A DNA stretch of 64,000 nucleotides from Deltaproteobacteria bacterium (GTDB lineage: Bacteria; Myxococcota_A; UBA9160; SZUA-336): the NCBI GenBank assembly GCA_029261895.1, contig JAJDAK010000018.1, positions 62,001 to 126,000 on the forward strand, written 5' to 3'. Below, in pieces: positions 42,660 through 53,047 of the stretch (the stretch's first letter is position 1; every line of letters starts with the position of its first letter). A program made the position numbers and the translations under genes. The notes under the pieces are model-generated. The model had not been told where the DNA came from and ran no database searches. It saw only the letters and a program-made list of their open reading frames with translations.

Positions 42660-43543
42660 GTTGCCCCTCGCGGATGTCGCCCATCAACTAACTCATGCAG
42701 TCGCTTGCGGCTCACATGCGTATAGATCTCCGTCGTTCCAATGTCCGCATGACCGAGCATCTCCTGTACCACCCGGAGATCAGCGCCACCTTCCAGCAAA
42801 TGCGTTGCAAATGAATGGCGCAGCACGTGCGGTGTCAGCTTGCGGGCAATACCGATTTGTTTCGCGTAATACTGAATGCGATACCACACTGCCTGGCGGC
42901 TCAAACCGGGATTCCGCGACGAAACAAAGACGCGGCCGCGGCCGTCGTCATCGACCCAACGCGGACGAACCTCTTCAAGGTAGCGCCGAAGATGTTCCAC
43001 TGCGGGCACACCCAGAAACGCCAGCCGTTCGCGACGACCTTTCCCCTCGACCTTGCACGAATGGGTTTCCAAATGAAGATTCGACAACGTCATGTGCACC
43101 AATTCCGAAACACGCAAACCCGCCGCATACAAGACCTCGAGAATCGCCCGGTCACGCATTCCCAACGGCGACTCGTCGGGTGCATGTAATAGCGCCTCAA
43201 CCTCCTGCTGACTCAACACCTTCGGAATACGACGACCCTGCCGCGGGCGCGTGATATCAGCAAGTGGGTCATGATCCAGCAATTTTTCCGCGCGCAAAAA
43301 AGCCAGGAGTTGAGAGACGGCGGATAACGCGCGGGCTCGGGTGCGCGCCGCCTGACCGCGTTTTTCTAACTGTTGAATATACGCGCGCAGTCGACTCGGA
43401 CTTACTTCTGCAATATCGGGATCAGCCAATAATTCAACGAGTACCGCCAGATCGCGCCCATAGGCTTCCAATGTCGAAGCTGCGAGCCCCCTTTCAACCG
43501 CGAGATAGGTCAAAAAACGATCGCTCGCGTCACTGAGCTTCAT
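42656..43543 (-). CDS. xerD: Tyrosine recombinase XerD
   Basis: A 295-residue site-specific recombinase. The N-terminal SAM-like core-binding domain (residues 1-95) is followed by the catalytic domain with Arg144 (AAGLRVSEL), Lys168, His239 and Arg242 (HVLRHSFATHLL), His265 (LGHADIGTT) and nucleophile Tyr274 (IYTHV). It resolves chromosome dimers at dif with a partner recombinase, which is not in this window. The ATG overlaps the glnD stop (ATGA). The size and context favour a housekeeping Xer rather than an integrase. Confidence 0.93.
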   Translation of the reverse strand: MKLSDASDRFLTYLAVERGLAASTLEAYGRDLAVLVELLADPDIAEVSPSRLRAYIQQLEKRGQAARTRARALSAVSQLLAFLRAEKLLDHDPLADITRPRQGRRIPKVLSQQEVEALLHAPDESPLGMRDRAILEVLYAAGLRVSELVHMTLSNLHLETHSCKVEGKGRRERLAFLGVPAVEHLRRYLEEVRPRWVDDDGRGRVFVSSRNPGLSRQAVWYRIQYYAKQIGIARKLTPHVLRHSFATHLLEGGADLRVVQEMLGHADIGTTEIYTHVSRKRLHELVDGRHPRGAT

Positions 43544-46248
43544 GCGGTATCTCGCCGGATGGCTTTCTGCAGCGCGTCTTCTATCGCCGCGAGCCGCTCC
43601 GTATCGGTTAGCTTGTGACCGCGGTCGGTCACATAGAACGCGTCGGTTACCTGATTGGCGCGGGTTGACGCACGTGACATCACAACATCGAGATTCTGGT
43701 CGCTCAGCGTTCGCGAAATATCGTAGAGCAACGCGGGTCGATCATTTGTCGTCACATCAATGATGGTGTAAAAGTCCGATTCTTCGTTGGTAACCCGAAC
43801 ACTTGGTGGCTGCGCACGCATCACGCGCGGCGTGGCCTCGCGCCGCTCGGCGAGCCAATGCGCAAGATCACGGCGCCCCTCCAACACTTCACGAAGCCGC
43901 GACTCAATGCGTTCGCGCTCGTGCTCCTCTTCCATCGGGCCGCCGGAAAGCGGATCGACAGTATAGATTTCAATGGCCAACGACTCTCGCGTCGTATAGG
44001 CATTGGCGGCCAAGATATTATGTCGACAGGCCGTGAGTACACCCGACACCGTCGCAAATAAACCGGGTTGGTCACGCGAGAAAATAACTAACCCCCAAAA
44101 CGGAGCTTCGTCTTCACCGGGGCCGAAGGTATACACACCTACAGTCTGACTTGAGTCAATGAAACGCAGTGCACTCGCCACGTGTGTTGCGATCTCGCCA
44201 GATTCGTGACCGAGAAGGTAACGCCGCGGCATGCTGTTCAAGAAGTCCTGAACGCGCTGATCATCCACACCTTGAGCTTGCAAAATCTGTTTGACCTGTT
44301 CCTGTGTCCTATCGGCTTGATCCATGGTTCGCGTCAAAAAGTAATCCGAACTTGCGTCTTCTTCCGCACCCGCCTCAAACCATTCAGCGGTGTTCCGATA
44401 AAGCGCTTCTAATACACCTGCTTTCCAACTCGTCCAAGCCACAGGTGAAACGCTCCGAATATCAGCCACGGTCAAAAGGTAGAGTAATCGCAACATCTCA
44501 CGAGACCCACAGAGATTCCCCACACGCAAGATCGTGCGCGGGTCGTTGACATCGCGCTGTTCCGCGATGCCGCTTTTCGTAAGATGATGTCGCACCAAAA
44601 GTTCCACCGCAGCGTTTTCCTCGTCATTGAGACCGAGACGCTCCCCCAACTCGGGAATCATTTTCGCGCCCTTTTCAGAATGACCGCCGCCACGCCCCTT
44701 GCCGATATCATGAAGAATGCATGATAGGTAGAGAACGAATGGGTGACGAACCTCGCGGATTAATTCTGCGGCGAGTGGCAACTCCTCATCGTAGCGTCCT
44801 CGCCGCAAGCGACGGAGTTGTTCAACCAGAAACAGCGAGTGAACATCGACGGTGTAGGTATGGTAAAGATCTTGATTCCACAGACCGACGATCTTGCCGA
44901 ACTCAAGCAGATAAGAACCCAACAGACCTGTCTCGTTCATTACTTGCAAGGATCGATACACGCGCGTTGGGGATGACAGGATCTGGCGAAACAGGGCCGC
45001 GATTTCCTGATCACTACGAAAATCATCGTCGACCAAGTGTAAATGCTGTTGAATCAAACGCTGCGCACGAACTGAAAGCGTGACATCGTGATGTTGTGCG
45101 TGTGCAAACGCAGAAAACAGCCGAGCCGGTCGCTCCTGCAAGATCGATGCGCGTGGAATTTCAAGTTTGCCTTCGACGATCGCGAAACCGTCTTCGATCG
45201 CCCGTGAAGGTACTGCGCGCTTGCCACGCTTTTTCTCAACCAGGCTCACCGCGTGCTCAATCGTGCGACGATTCACACGTTCAACCGCTCGCGCGTGCAA
45301 GTAGTAAGATCGCATCAGCGCTTCCACAGGGAGCGTCTCATCGTTGCCCTCAAAGCCCAGCTCTTTTGCGAGTGCTTCCTGTGCTTCAAAGTGCATCCGG
45401 TCGTCTTTACGACCCGAACGATGCAGGTGATTGCGCAAGCGCCAAAAAAACTCCAGCGCCTCAGTAAGACCCTCCAGCTCGTGTGGATCAATGAAACCAT
45501 GCAACAATAGGTGTTCGGATTTGCGGACATCCCAACGCGCCGCCCGCGCGATCCAAAGCGCGTTATGATAATCTCGGAGGCCACCCACACTCTCACGAAC
45601 GTTGGGTTGCAGGAGATAGAGTGATTCACCGAATCGTTCGTGCCGTTCAGTCTGCTCCGCGGTTTTCGCTGCAATAAATTCCGCGCGATTCTTTTGTATG
45701 TACTCCTGTACCGTGCGTTCGAGCTCGGCGTACAACCCCGGATCTCCGATGAGAAAGCGCGCATCGAGATATGACGTCAGGGTGGACAGATCTTCCCGCC
45801 CTACGCGCATACAGTCCGTGATCGTGCGAGTCGCAGCGCCGACGGTCAGTCGAGCGTCCCAAAGACGATGGCAGATCGATTCCGTGACGGTCTCGACATA
45901 AGGATTCATTTTCCCCTTATGAAGAAACAACAGGTCGATATCGGAGGCAAGATTCAGCTCGCGACGCCCGTACCCTCCCACAGCGACGACCGCCAAGCGA
46001 AGATTTAAACGCGGGGAGTGGTAGAAGTACCGATCCTCCGCCAAGCGAAATATTCGACGGATCAGCCGATCCATCAAGTCCGTGTGTTCTTCATCAACCT
46101 GCTTCGCGGGCGCGCCGGCTTTGTCCAGATCTAGAAGATACGCGCGGACCGCATCGAGGTACGCTCGGATCGCGGGGTTCCACTCCGGCGAGGGGCGACC
46201 CGGCGTCGCGGCGACCTCTCGGAAGAAGTCGTCACAGAGGGGTTGCAA
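43540..46248 (-). CDS. glnD: Bifunctional PII uridylyltransferase/uridylyl-removing enzyme
   Basis: A 902-residue GlnD. The nucleotidyltransferase domain has GGYGRRELNLASDIDLL (Gly91 onward; Asp103 and Asp105). A central HD domain (LHDIGKGRGGGHSE) removes UMP. Two C-terminal ACT domains sense glutamine (DQPGLFATV and DRPALLYDI). It modifies PII proteins to set nitrogen status; no glnB is nearby. It starts at TTG 46248, two bases from the amiC stop, and overlaps xerD. The length is normal for the family. Confidence 0.95.
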   Translation of the reverse strand: MQPLCDDFFREVAATPGRPSPEWNPAIRAYLDAVRAYLLDLDKAGAPAKQVDEEHTDLMDRLIRRIFRLAEDRYFYHSPRLNLRLAVVAVGGYGRRELNLASDIDLLFLHKGKMNPYVETVTESICHRLWDARLTVGAATRTITDCMRVGREDLSTLTSYLDARFLIGDPGLYAELERTVQEYIQKNRAEFIAAKTAEQTERHERFGESLYLLQPNVRESVGGLRDYHNALWIARAARWDVRKSEHLLLHGFIDPHELEGLTEALEFFWRLRNHLHRSGRKDDRMHFEAQEALAKELGFEGNDETLPVEALMRSYYLHARAVERVNRRTIEHAVSLVEKKRGKRAVPSRAIEDGFAIVEGKLEIPRASILQERPARLFSAFAHAQHHDVTLSVRAQRLIQQHLHLVDDDFRSDQEIAALFRQILSSPTRVYRSLQVMNETGLLGSYLLEFGKIVGLWNQDLYHTYTVDVHSLFLVEQLRRLRRGRYDEELPLAAELIREVRHPFVLYLSCILHDIGKGRGGGHSEKGAKMIPELGERLGLNDEENAAVELLVRHHLTKSGIAEQRDVNDPRTILRVGNLCGSREMLRLLYLLTVADIRSVSPVAWTSWKAGVLEALYRNTAEWFEAGAEEDASSDYFLTRTMDQADRTQEQVKQILQAQGVDDQRVQDFLNSMPRRYLLGHESGEIATHVASALRFIDSSQTVGVYTFGPGEDEAPFWGLVIFSRDQPGLFATVSGVLTACRHNILAANAYTTRESLAIEIYTVDPLSGGPMEEEHERERIESRLREVLEGRRDLAHWLAERREATPRVMRAQPPSVRVTNEESDFYTIIDVTTNDRPALLYDISRTLSDQNLDVVMSRASTRANQVTDAFYVTDRGHKLTDTERLAAIEDALQKAIRRDTA

Positions 46249-46250
46249 GG

Positions 46251-47390
46251 CTAGCGCCCTGCCACAAGACTGCGCGCATGGTCGTCACGATAGCGAACGA
46301 TGCCATTGGCGATCCCTCGTGCGGCGTTCTGCGTAAACTTGTCCGTCTTCAGGCGCTTTGCTTCCTGCTTGTTCGAAACGAATCCAAGTTCCACCAGAAT
46401 GGCGGGCATATCAGCCATGAAGAGTACCAAGAAGGGTCCTCGCTTGACGCCGAGATCCTTGGTTCCGCTGTGGTTCGAACGCAGTCCTGAAAGCAAAGAT
46501 TTATGAGACTTTTCAGCCAACCGGGCAGCGAATCGCTCGTTATAACCCAGGCGAAGCGAGGCCAGGATTTTCTGAACCTCGTTAAGACGATCGATGGTGG
46601 TGCCATTTTCGCGCGCGGCAACGCGCGCGGTCTGTCGATCGTAACGGGTGTCGAGTAGGTAGGTTTCGACGCCATGGGTTTTCTTATTCGGCGATGCGTT
46701 GGCATGGATCGAGACAAAGAGGTCTGCGTTCAAACGATTGGCAAATTGGGTACGCGCTTCAAGCGTCTTGTAACGATCGTTATCGCGCGTCAAGAAAACT
46801 TCGAAGCCTTCGCGTGTTAGGCGCTGACGCAGCGCTTTCGAAACACGAAGCACAACGTCTTTCTCGCGAATATTTCCGCTTCCAATCGCACCAGGATCCT
46901 TGCCGCCGTGTCCGGGGTCGATCACAACCCGTCTCACGGGTCGAAGGTCGAAGGTCGAATCATTCGACGCGACCGGCGGCATCTTCTTAGCCCCCCGCGG
47001 CACATCGACCACGATGCGATACGGCTTTTTCAACGTGAAGATGCGGTAGTCCCGTCGCGCATCATGTAGATCCATTACAATGCGCGCGCGTTCTAGCGTA
47101 TTTTGTCCGCCACGAACCTGCGCGAGCGGCGAATCCTTTTTGGCTTCGCGCGGCCCCCGAAACGTCTCTTCAATCCAAACACCTTCAATGTCCAAATAGA
47201 GTCGGGGCGGCTGCTCCAATAGACGGGCTTCATACTGCGCTTCACGCGAAAGCTCGATCACGACACGGGAGTAGGACGGGTGATCAAAAAGTCGCACGTC
47301 GGTTACATCGCCGAGACCCGGCGGCCGCTTGCCAGCACCGAGCAGCGATATCGCGACGCAACTCAGCAGCCAGAAATTTCGCGATCTCAT
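46251..47390 (-). CDS. amiC: N-acetylmuramoyl-L-alanine amidase with AMIN domain
   Basis: A 379-residue exported protein with a short signal (SCVAISLLGA). The N-terminal AMIN domain (about 25-130; VVIELSREAQYEARL) targets septal or envelope sites. The C-terminal Amidase_3 domain has IDPGHGGKDPGAIG (Zn His), REKDVV (Zn Glu), SIHANA (Zn His) and LVELGFVSN (catalytic Glu). It cleaves the amide bond between MurNAc and the peptide, splitting daughter cells. The ATG overlaps the mutS stop (ATGA). Confidence 0.94.
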   Translation of the reverse strand: MRSRNFWLLSCVAISLLGAGKRPPGLGDVTDVRLFDHPSYSRVVIELSREAQYEARLLEQPPRLYLDIEGVWIEETFRGPREAKKDSPLAQVRGGQNTLERARIVMDLHDARRDYRIFTLKKPYRIVVDVPRGAKKMPPVASNDSTFDLRPVRRVVIDPGHGGKDPGAIGSGNIREKDVVLRVSKALRQRLTREGFEVFLTRDNDRYKTLEARTQFANRLNADLFVSIHANASPNKKTHGVETYLLDTRYDRQTARVAARENGTTIDRLNEVQKILASLRLGYNERFAARLAEKSHKSLLSGLRSNHSGTKDLGVKRGPFLVLFMADMPAILVELGFVSNKQEAKRLKTDKFTQNAARGIANGIVRYRDDHARSLVAGR

Positions 47391-49945
47391 TTCTCGTCCG
47401 CCTCCGCTTGGCGTTTCAGACGTGCGAGCTCGTTCAGTGCTTCGATGGGCGTCATCTGTTCGGGATCCAATACTTTGAGCGCTTCGCGGAGCGGATCGGG
47501 TCCCGCGCTGAAGAGTCCCAGCTGAACTTGGCCGGGTTCGGTGCTCGGCGCGCGCGCCAGCCTTGGCTTGCCTCGCTCATCGAATTCCCCCCCTTCCAGA
47601 TTATGCAGAACTTCCCGTGCGCGACGGATCACTTCAGGGGGGAGCCCGGCGTGACGCGCAACCTCAATTCCATAGCTTCGACTGGCCGCGCCCTCCTCCA
47701 TGCGTCGGAGGAAGAGGATTTCGCCGTCCCGCTCGGCGCAGGTGAAACGAAAATTCCGTACGCCAGACTTGGTTTGGGCCAAATCCGCCAGCTCATGATA
47801 GTGGGTCGCGAACAAGACTCGTGGCCGCAACCCCGGGGCGTCATGGAGATACTCCGACACAGCCCAGGCCAGCGAAAGTCCATCGAAAGTAGAGGTCCCA
47901 CGGCCGATTTCGTCCAGAATCACCAGGCTTCGTGGTGTGGCTTCATTCACGATGGTGGCGGTTTCACGCATCTCCACCATGAAGGTGCTCTCCCCGGTTG
48001 TGAGGGAATCCGACGCCCCCACCCGCGTGAAGATCCGGTCCGCGACCCCGATTCGAGCGCGCTTGGCGGGGACATGGGATCCGAGCTGTGCCAGCAGCAC
48101 GATGAGCGCGACCTGTCGCATCAAGGTCGATTTACCCGCCATATTTGGGCCGGTCAGGATCAGGAAGCGTCGGCTCTCATCATCCAAATGAACATCGTTC
48201 GGCACGAAGCCATCATTCACAAAATCCTCGACCACAGGATGACGCCCCGCTTCGATCTCAATCTGCATCGAGCCGTCGATCTCGGGACAAACGTAGCCCC
48301 GTTCGCGTGCGAGATCGGCGAGCGATTGAAACGTGTCGAGCTCGGCAATCTGCTCCGCCGTTTGACGGATACGTGGACCGGCACTTGCGACCGTTCCTCG
48401 CAGTTCACCAAGCACGCGCGCCTCGACGGCTGCAGCGCGTTCGCGAGCGCGCAATACCACGCCCTCCCAACGTTGGAGTTCCGCTGTGGTATAGCGCTCC
48501 GCGTTGGCCGTGGTTTGCTTACGCTGATACTCGTCGGGCACACGTGCGAGATGGGACTTAGTCACCTCGATCGAATAACCGAAAATACGATTGTATTTCA
48601 CCTTAAGGTTTGCGATGCCCGTCCGTTCGCGTTCACTTGCTTCCAAGGTGGCAAGATACTGATTGCCGTCCTCGCTCTCGGTGCGGATCTGATCCAGATC
48701 CGCGCTCACTCCTGACCGAATGTATCCGACATAGGGTTCGCCCCGGGGTGCCACTCCGGGCTCATCGACGATGACACGCGATAGTTCCTTAGACAGATCG
48801 TCCAACGTATCCCGGAGCGGCTCGATCTCGGCAACACCGCGCAGCGCTTCAAGGCTATTGCGCAAGGCGGCCAGTTCCCGTGGATTCGACAGCGGCAAAC
48901 TCGCGCGCGTTAGCAATCGATCCAGATCGCCGACCGGGCGCAACCGATCACGCAGTCGATGGCGGCGACTATCGGGCTCCAACCATTCGGCAACGCGCTG
49001 CTGCCGCGCGATGATGTCAGCGGGCATCGCCAACGGTTCGCCCAACCATACTTCAAGCTTTCGGCGACCCATCGGCGTGCGAGTGTGATCCAGCAGCTCC
49101 AGAACCGTCCCCCGCTCCCCGCCGTCTTGCAGGTTGCGCACGAGCTCGAGGTGACGTCGTGTCGTCGCATCGAGTTGCAAGCGATCGCTCAGCGTGTAGC
49201 GCTTGACGCGATGAATCTGCTCCAGCGCGAATGGCTGCAGGCTCGCGGCGGTTCGCCAGAGTGCTGCGGCCGCGGCTGACGCTGGATCGGTCGACGTTGC
49301 TTCGATGCCCTCGGGAAGCCGGCCCACCTCGTTGAAAACCTGCTGCGGACTGAAATAGGCGAGCGGATAACCTCGGCTCGGGAACGCTCCCGCCAACTCC
49401 TTCTGCGATTCCGCAACCACGACCTCACGGGGCGCAATCCGGTCAAGTTCTGCCGCAAGTCGACGGATGTCATCGAGCTGCGTTGCAGCGAACTCGCCCG
49501 TTGAGACGTCAAGATACGCAAAACCGCAACCCGCATCCCCGGTGTAGAGCGCCGCCACATAGTTTGCGCCTGCGCCTTCTAGGCGATCGGGGTGCGTGAC
49601 CAAGCCCGGCGTGACCACCTCGATAATCTCGCGGCGGACCAAACCTTTCGCGAGCGTCGGGTCTTCGACTTGCTCCGCGATCGCGACCGAGTAACCCGCC
49701 TGAAGCAAGCGGCGGATATAGCCCTCCGCCGCGTGAAACGGGATCCCGCACATTGGAATCGGATCATCCGTATTGCGATCGCGACTGGTCAGCACGATGT
49801 CGAGCACAGGCGCCGCGATTTCGGCGTCCTGCAGGAAAAGCTCGTAAAAGTCGCCCATTCGAAAGAAGAGCAACGCATCGCCTGCATCTCGCTTGAGGCG
49901 CAGGTACTGCTGCATCATCGGCGTTTTCTTACGTGGACCTGGCAT
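47387..49945 (-). CDS. mutS: DNA mismatch repair protein MutS
   Basis: An 852-residue mismatch-recognition ATPase. The mismatch-binding motif is Phe33-Tyr34-Glu35 in GDFYELF. Connector, core and clamp domains follow, then the ATPase domain with Walker [14 protein letters not shown], Walker B ([12 protein letters not shown]) and [12 protein letters not shown]. The length fits bacterial MutS (about 850-880). It is the first gene of a long overlapping operon ending in rluB, divergent from the VOC gene with no other gene between. Confidence 0.97.
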   Translation of the reverse strand: MPGPRKKTPMMQQYLRLKRDAGDALLFFRMGDFYELFLQDAEIAAPVLDIVLTSRDRNTDDPIPMCGIPFHAAEGYIRRLLQAGYSVAIAEQVEDPTLAKGLVRREIIEVVTPGLVTHPDRLEGAGANYVAALYTGDAGCGFAYLDVSTGEFAATQLDDIRRLAAELDRIAPREVVVAESQKELAGAFPSRGYPLAYFSPQQVFNEVGRLPEGIEATSTDPASAAAAALWRTAASLQPFALEQIHRVKRYTLSDRLQLDATTRRHLELVRNLQDGGERGTVLELLDHTRTPMGRRKLEVWLGEPLAMPADIIARQQRVAEWLEPDSRRHRLRDRLRPVGDLDRLLTRASLPLSNPRELAALRNSLEALRGVAEIEPLRDTLDDLSKELSRVIVDEPGVAPRGEPYVGYIRSGVSADLDQIRTESEDGNQYLATLEASERERTGIANLKVKYNRIFGYSIEVTKSHLARVPDEYQRKQTTANAERYTTAELQRWEGVVLRARERAAAVEARVLGELRGTVASAGPRIRQTAEQIAELDTFQSLADLARERGYVCPEIDGSMQIEIEAGRHPVVEDFVNDGFVPNDVHLDDESRRFLILTGPNMAGKSTLMRQVALIVLLAQLGSHVPAKRARIGVADRIFTRVGASDSLTTGESTFMVEMRETATIVNEATPRSLVILDEIGRGTSTFDGLSLAWAVSEYLHDAPGLRPRVLFATHYHELADLAQTKSGVRNFRFTCAERDGEILFLRRMEEGAASRSYGIEVARHAGLPPEVIRRAREVLHNLEGGEFDERGKPRLARAPSTEPGQVQLGLFSAGPDPLREALKVLDPEQMTPIEALNELARLKRQAEADEK

Positions 49946-50024
49946 CCGCCCCCCTGATCGACGCTGCAGTCTACCTCATCAATCCAGATGCGATATCCTA
50001 GCGGCGACCCAAGAAGGAGCCTGT

Positions 50025-50501
50025 TTGGAGCGACCGTTTAAAATCCTGGGAGTTCAACAGATTGCGATTGGTGCGCTCGATAAGGCGCCGCTCCGCCGTC
50101 TCTGGGTCGACCTCTTCGGACTCTCGAAGGTCGGTGATTTTCGATCGGAAGCCGAAAATGTCGACGAAGACATCATCGAAACCGGTGGCGGCCCCTTCAA
50201 GATCGAAATCGACCTCATGCAGCCGCTCGATCCGGCGCGGCGCCCGAAAGTCCACGAACCGAGCCTCAACCACATCGGGCTCTGGGTGGACGACCTAAAG
50301 GCCGCCGTTGAATGGCTCGAAGCGCAAGGCGTACGCTTCACGCCGGGGGGCATCCGCAGCGGAGCGGCCGGTCATGACGTTTGTTTCATCCACCCGAAGG
50401 GCAATGAGCCCTCGCCCCTCGGTGGCGAGGGCGTGCTGATCGAGTTGGTTCAAGCACCCAATGATGTATGCGAAGCGTTTTCGAGCTACACGAACGACTA
50501 G
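50025..50501 (+). CDS. VOC (glyoxalase/epimerase)-family protein
   Basis: A 158-residue vicinal-oxygen-chelate protein. Two beta-alpha-beta units: [10 protein letters not shown] at the start, [28 protein letters not shown] and [10 protein letters not shown]. The metal-ligand His in LNHIG and Glu in LIEL are present, while the first-strand ligand is Gln (QQIAI), as in some methylmalonyl-CoA epimerases. It resembles methylmalonyl-CoA epimerase/lactoylglutathione lyase-like enzymes; the substrate is unknown. The TTG start at 50025 is favoured because AAGGAG lies seven bases upstream; a longer frame from 49893 has no supporting site. Confidence 0.82.
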   Translation: MERPFKILGVQQIAIGALDKAPLRRLWVDLFGLSKVGDFRSEAENVDEDIIETGGGPFKIEIDLMQPLDPARRPKVHEPSLNHIGLWVDDLKAAVEWLEAQGVRFTPGGIRSGAAGHDVCFIHPKGNEPSPLGGEGVLIELVQAPNDVCEAFSSYTND

Positions 50502-50515
50502 ATGGAGATCCAATA

Positions 50516-50806
50516 ATGAATGCGCGACTACTGGTTTCGGCTTTGGTTCTATGCCTCTGCGGGGGGATATTCGCAGCGAATATGGCGTACTCCGAGGCCG
50601 ATGTGGTGAGCGATCGGGATTCGGTGCGGGCGGTAAAACAAATTCAGAGTTTGCAAAGACGACTCAGCAAGCTTGACGCGACGCTTGGCAAGACATTGTC
50701 ACGCATCGATGCGGTGGACGATCCCACGTCTGAAGCCCTGAAATCGCTACGCGAAACCGCAAACCAGATGATCGGTCGGATCGACCGGAAGCTTGGAGCG
50801 AACTAG
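50516..50806 (+). CDS. Small exported coiled-coil protein
   Basis: A 96-residue protein with an N-terminal signal peptide (LLVSALVLCLCGGIFA, cleavage near residue 20). The rest is a helical coiled coil with regularly spaced Leu (RAVKQIQSLQRRLSKLDATL) and a short acidic middle. GGAG precedes the ATG. It follows the VOC gene by 14 bases, so is probably cotranscribed. It converges with the small basic gene. The family is unknown. Confidence 0.6.
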   Translation: MNARLLVSALVLCLCGGIFAANMAYSEADVVSDRDSVRAVKQIQSLQRRLSKLDATLGKTLSRIDAVDDPTSEALKSLRETANQMIGRIDRKLGAN

Positions 50807-50988
50807 GCCTCTTCGTCCGGCAGAATGCCGTAACCTTCGAGATCGTTGCGATCGGCCACCATTTCATCGGTAGACATGACCTCCGCCTCTTCGCGGACGT
50901 TGCGCTTATCTCGCTTAATCTGAGCCTTCTCGGCCTTCTTGGCCTCGCGCTGGCGCTTGAGCACGCCCATTCGGCTTTTCTTTCCCAT
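50803..50988 (-). CDS. Small basic protein, conserved type
   Basis: A 61-residue protein. The N-terminal half is Lys/Arg-rich (MGKKSRMGVLKRQREAKKAE), followed by an acidic tail with EGYGILPDEEA. It looks like a small RNA- or ribosome-associated protein of the GKKxxxGV-KRQRE type, which I associate with a broadly distributed small family of unknown function. ATG 50988 is preferred over an upstream in-frame start that adds non-conserved residues. It shares four bases with the converging plus-strand gene. Confidence 0.6.
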   Translation of the reverse strand: MGKKSRMGVLKRQREAKKAEKAQIKRDKRNVREEAEVMSTDEMVADRNDLEGYGILPDEEA

Positions 50989-51055
50989 GTCTGGCCTCGT
51001 TCTGCTTAGCTTGAGCGCGGGAGGGTAACAGGCTACTCGCAACCAGCCAACCCGA

Positions 51056-52081
51056 CTAGCGCGTGACCACCTTCACTGGTCCGAACTCCGCCTGAACGCG
51101 GTGCGCGAGCAGCGCGACCGCGTATTCCTCCTCGACCGGCAGGAATCCACTCTCATCGCGAATCGTGATCCACCTCTTGGGCTCTGCCTCGGCGGTCGGC
51201 CAAATTTTCAGCCGCTGACGAAAGCGGGTGCGTTCCTGTGCGTGGTCAAATTCCGGCCAGGCTTCGACGATCAAGCGGTACTCGGTATTCGGCACGGGCT
51301 GCAAATGACGATACGCGTTCTCCCAACGCTTTTCTTCAGCACCGAATCGATCGGCAAATTCGACGCCGACGCCGCCGTAACGACTGTAGAACCACGCCAA
51401 TCCGTAGCGCCAACCGCGTCGGGGTCGCTGGCCTGCTTCATCGGGGTGACCTGCCCAGAGCGGCAGCACACCAAATCCCCAGAGCTTTTGCGGATCCGAG
51501 CCGCGAAATGTCACGGAGGTCTCGATGCGACGCCCGCCACCGAATGAACCCGTCACCAATAGGATGCGGTCGTACCCCTCATGACCGGGGACCGGTCGTA
51601 CCCGTGCCTCACCGGCTACATCGATGGTTTCCCAGTATCCATCCTGAACATCGAGGTCAGAATTCTCCCAGACGATCTCGCGTGGCAAACGCTGTTGCAC
51701 ATCGTTGTAGTTGAATTCATGAAACTCCGAATGTGTTGATCGCGCAGCCGCCTCTGCACGCACAGTCAATGTATTGCGCCCGGGTCGAATCTGAACGAGA
51801 GGAATTTCGAGTGTAAACGTGTGATGCGGTAGACGCGGGCCGCCCTGCGGAATGTCGACCCAGTCCCCGCCGTTAACGCGAAACTCTGCGGATTGAACCC
51901 AGGGCGAGAGCTCGCCGGTCACATTCACGGTGAGATCCCCAGTTCGAGCCTCTGCGTTCTGCGGTAAATGAAAGAATCGAATCAACGGCGCATACGCATA
52001 GGCTCGATAGCCCGTGATGAGCGTCGCAAAGAATCCCAAGACAAACAGCCAGCTCAACCAACGTTTCGAACTCATCGACAT
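51056..52081 (-). CDS. Membrane-anchored protein of unknown function
   Basis: A 341-residue protein starting near MSMSSKRWLSWLFVLG. One N-terminal membrane segment (about residues 8-28) is followed by a beta-rich domain of extracellular-protein character (TGDLTVNVTGELSPWV, RPGRNTLTVRAEA, ETSVTFRGSDPQKLWGFGVLP, RRGWRYGLAWF). The pattern looks like a carbohydrate-binding or lectin-like fold, but I do not recognise a family. It overlaps the glycosyltransferase gene by 10 bases, so it is the last gene of the surface-sugar operon. Confidence 0.6.
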   Translation of the reverse strand: MSMSSKRWLSWLFVLGFFATLITGYRAYAYAPLIRFFHLPQNAEARTGDLTVNVTGELSPWVQSAEFRVNGGDWVDIPQGGPRLPHHTFTLEIPLVQIRPGRNTLTVRAEAAARSTHSEFHEFNYNDVQQRLPREIVWENSDLDVQDGYWETIDVAGEARVRPVPGHEGYDRILLVTGSFGGGRRIETSVTFRGSDPQKLWGFGVLPLWAGHPDEAGQRPRRGWRYGLAWFYSRYGGVGVEFADRFGAEEKRWENAYRHLQPVPNTEYRLIVEAWPEFDHAQERTRFRQRLKIWPTAEAEPKRWITIRDESGFLPVEEEYAVALLAHRVQAEFGPVKVVTR

Positions 52082-53022
52082 GTTCTCGGTACTCCACGTA
52101 GTGCGAGGTTCGCACCGTTTCTCCATTCACCCTCATTCTGGGCAGCAATCGTCACCGCATCTCCGCTCAAGCCGCGACGAATCTCCCCAGCGATTACGCG
52201 GAACGGCGTGCGATGCCAGTGACTCCAATAAGCATGAAAACAGCGTAGCTTTTGGTAAAACGGCAGCGGCGCGTCCATGCACGCCGCGAAAATCTCGCGG
52301 AGTACCCGCACGCGCGGGAAAAACCGCTGTTGCGTGCACGCAGGATCGAACCAGGTCGCTAGTTCTTTCGCGGTCGAATTCGCACGCATCGAGATACCCT
52401 CGTGAATGCGTCGATAAAACAGCGGCGCGGGAACTTCGATAATTTCACCGCGCATACAAAGCTCGGCCAAGAGCACACGGTCGGCCGAACCGTAGCGACC
52501 AATCCGTCGTGTGGCGGCCAAGACATCGCGGCGCATCACACCAAAAATGGCGTTGCATAGCTGAAGGTCCCGTGCCAATGCCGCGACCCTTTGATGAGCG
52601 GTGCTCTGCCCGAGCGCCATGCGGTCGTCGTAACGACCGAGTTTCCGCCCCTCACCATCGATCAAGATCGTTTGTGCATAAGCGAGTGTCGCGCGGCCCT
52701 TCGACGCGGCCAAGCGATTAACGCAGTGGCGCAGAAAGCTCGGCTCGTACAGATCGTCGGCAGCGGCCCACTTAAAGTACTTACCCCGAGCGAGGTCGAA
52801 GACCTGGTTATAGTTCCAAGCAGCGCCCCGGTTGATCTCATTGGACATCAATGAAATCCGCACGTCCCGTCGCGCGTACTCCTGACAAATTTCGAAGGTC
52901 CGATCGGTAGAAGCATTGTCGGAAATAATCAGCTCGAAATCTGCAAGATCCTGAGCCAGTAGAGATTGGAGCGTCTGCTCCAAAAACGCTTCTCCGTTGA
53001 ATATCGGCATGCCGATACTCAC
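52072..53022 (-). CDS. Family 2 glycosyltransferase
   Basis: A 316-residue GT-A glycosyltransferase. VSIGMPIFNGEAFLEQTL and FELIISDNASTDRT form the nucleotide-sugar site; KWAAADDLYEPSFL carries the DxD-like acidic motif. No membrane helix is apparent. The GTG start at 53022 gives a compact N-terminus; upstream codons up to a stop contain only a CTG option. It follows the third methyltransferase by 25 bases and is likely to add one sugar of the glycan made by this cluster. Confidence 0.85.
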   Translation of the reverse strand: MSIGMPIFNGEAFLEQTLQSLLAQDLADFELIISDNASTDRTFEICQEYARRDVRISLMSNEINRGAAWNYNQVFDLARGKYFKWAAADDLYEPSFLRHCVNRLAASKGRATLAYAQTILIDGEGRKLGRYDDRMALGQSTAHQRVAALARDLQLCNAIFGVMRRDVLAATRRIGRYGSADRVLLAELCMRGEIIEVPAPLFYRRIHEGISMRANSTAKELATWFDPACTQQRFFPRVRVLREIFAACMDAPLPFYQKLRCFHAYWSHWHRTPFRVIAGEIRRGLSGDAVTIAAQNEGEWRNGANLALRGVPRTCR

Positions 53023-53047
53023 GAGTGGCCGCGAACTAACGTGTCGA

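Noticed and set aside
42656..43543. XerD as part of an integron or mobile element
   Set aside because: It sits in a housekeeping operon with overlapping genes and has no att-like repeats nearby.
47408..48715. Long plus-strand open frame opposite mutS
   Set aside because: It lies antisense to well-supported MutS motifs (Walker A, FYE); its composition is shadow-like and it has no ribosome-binding site or domain.
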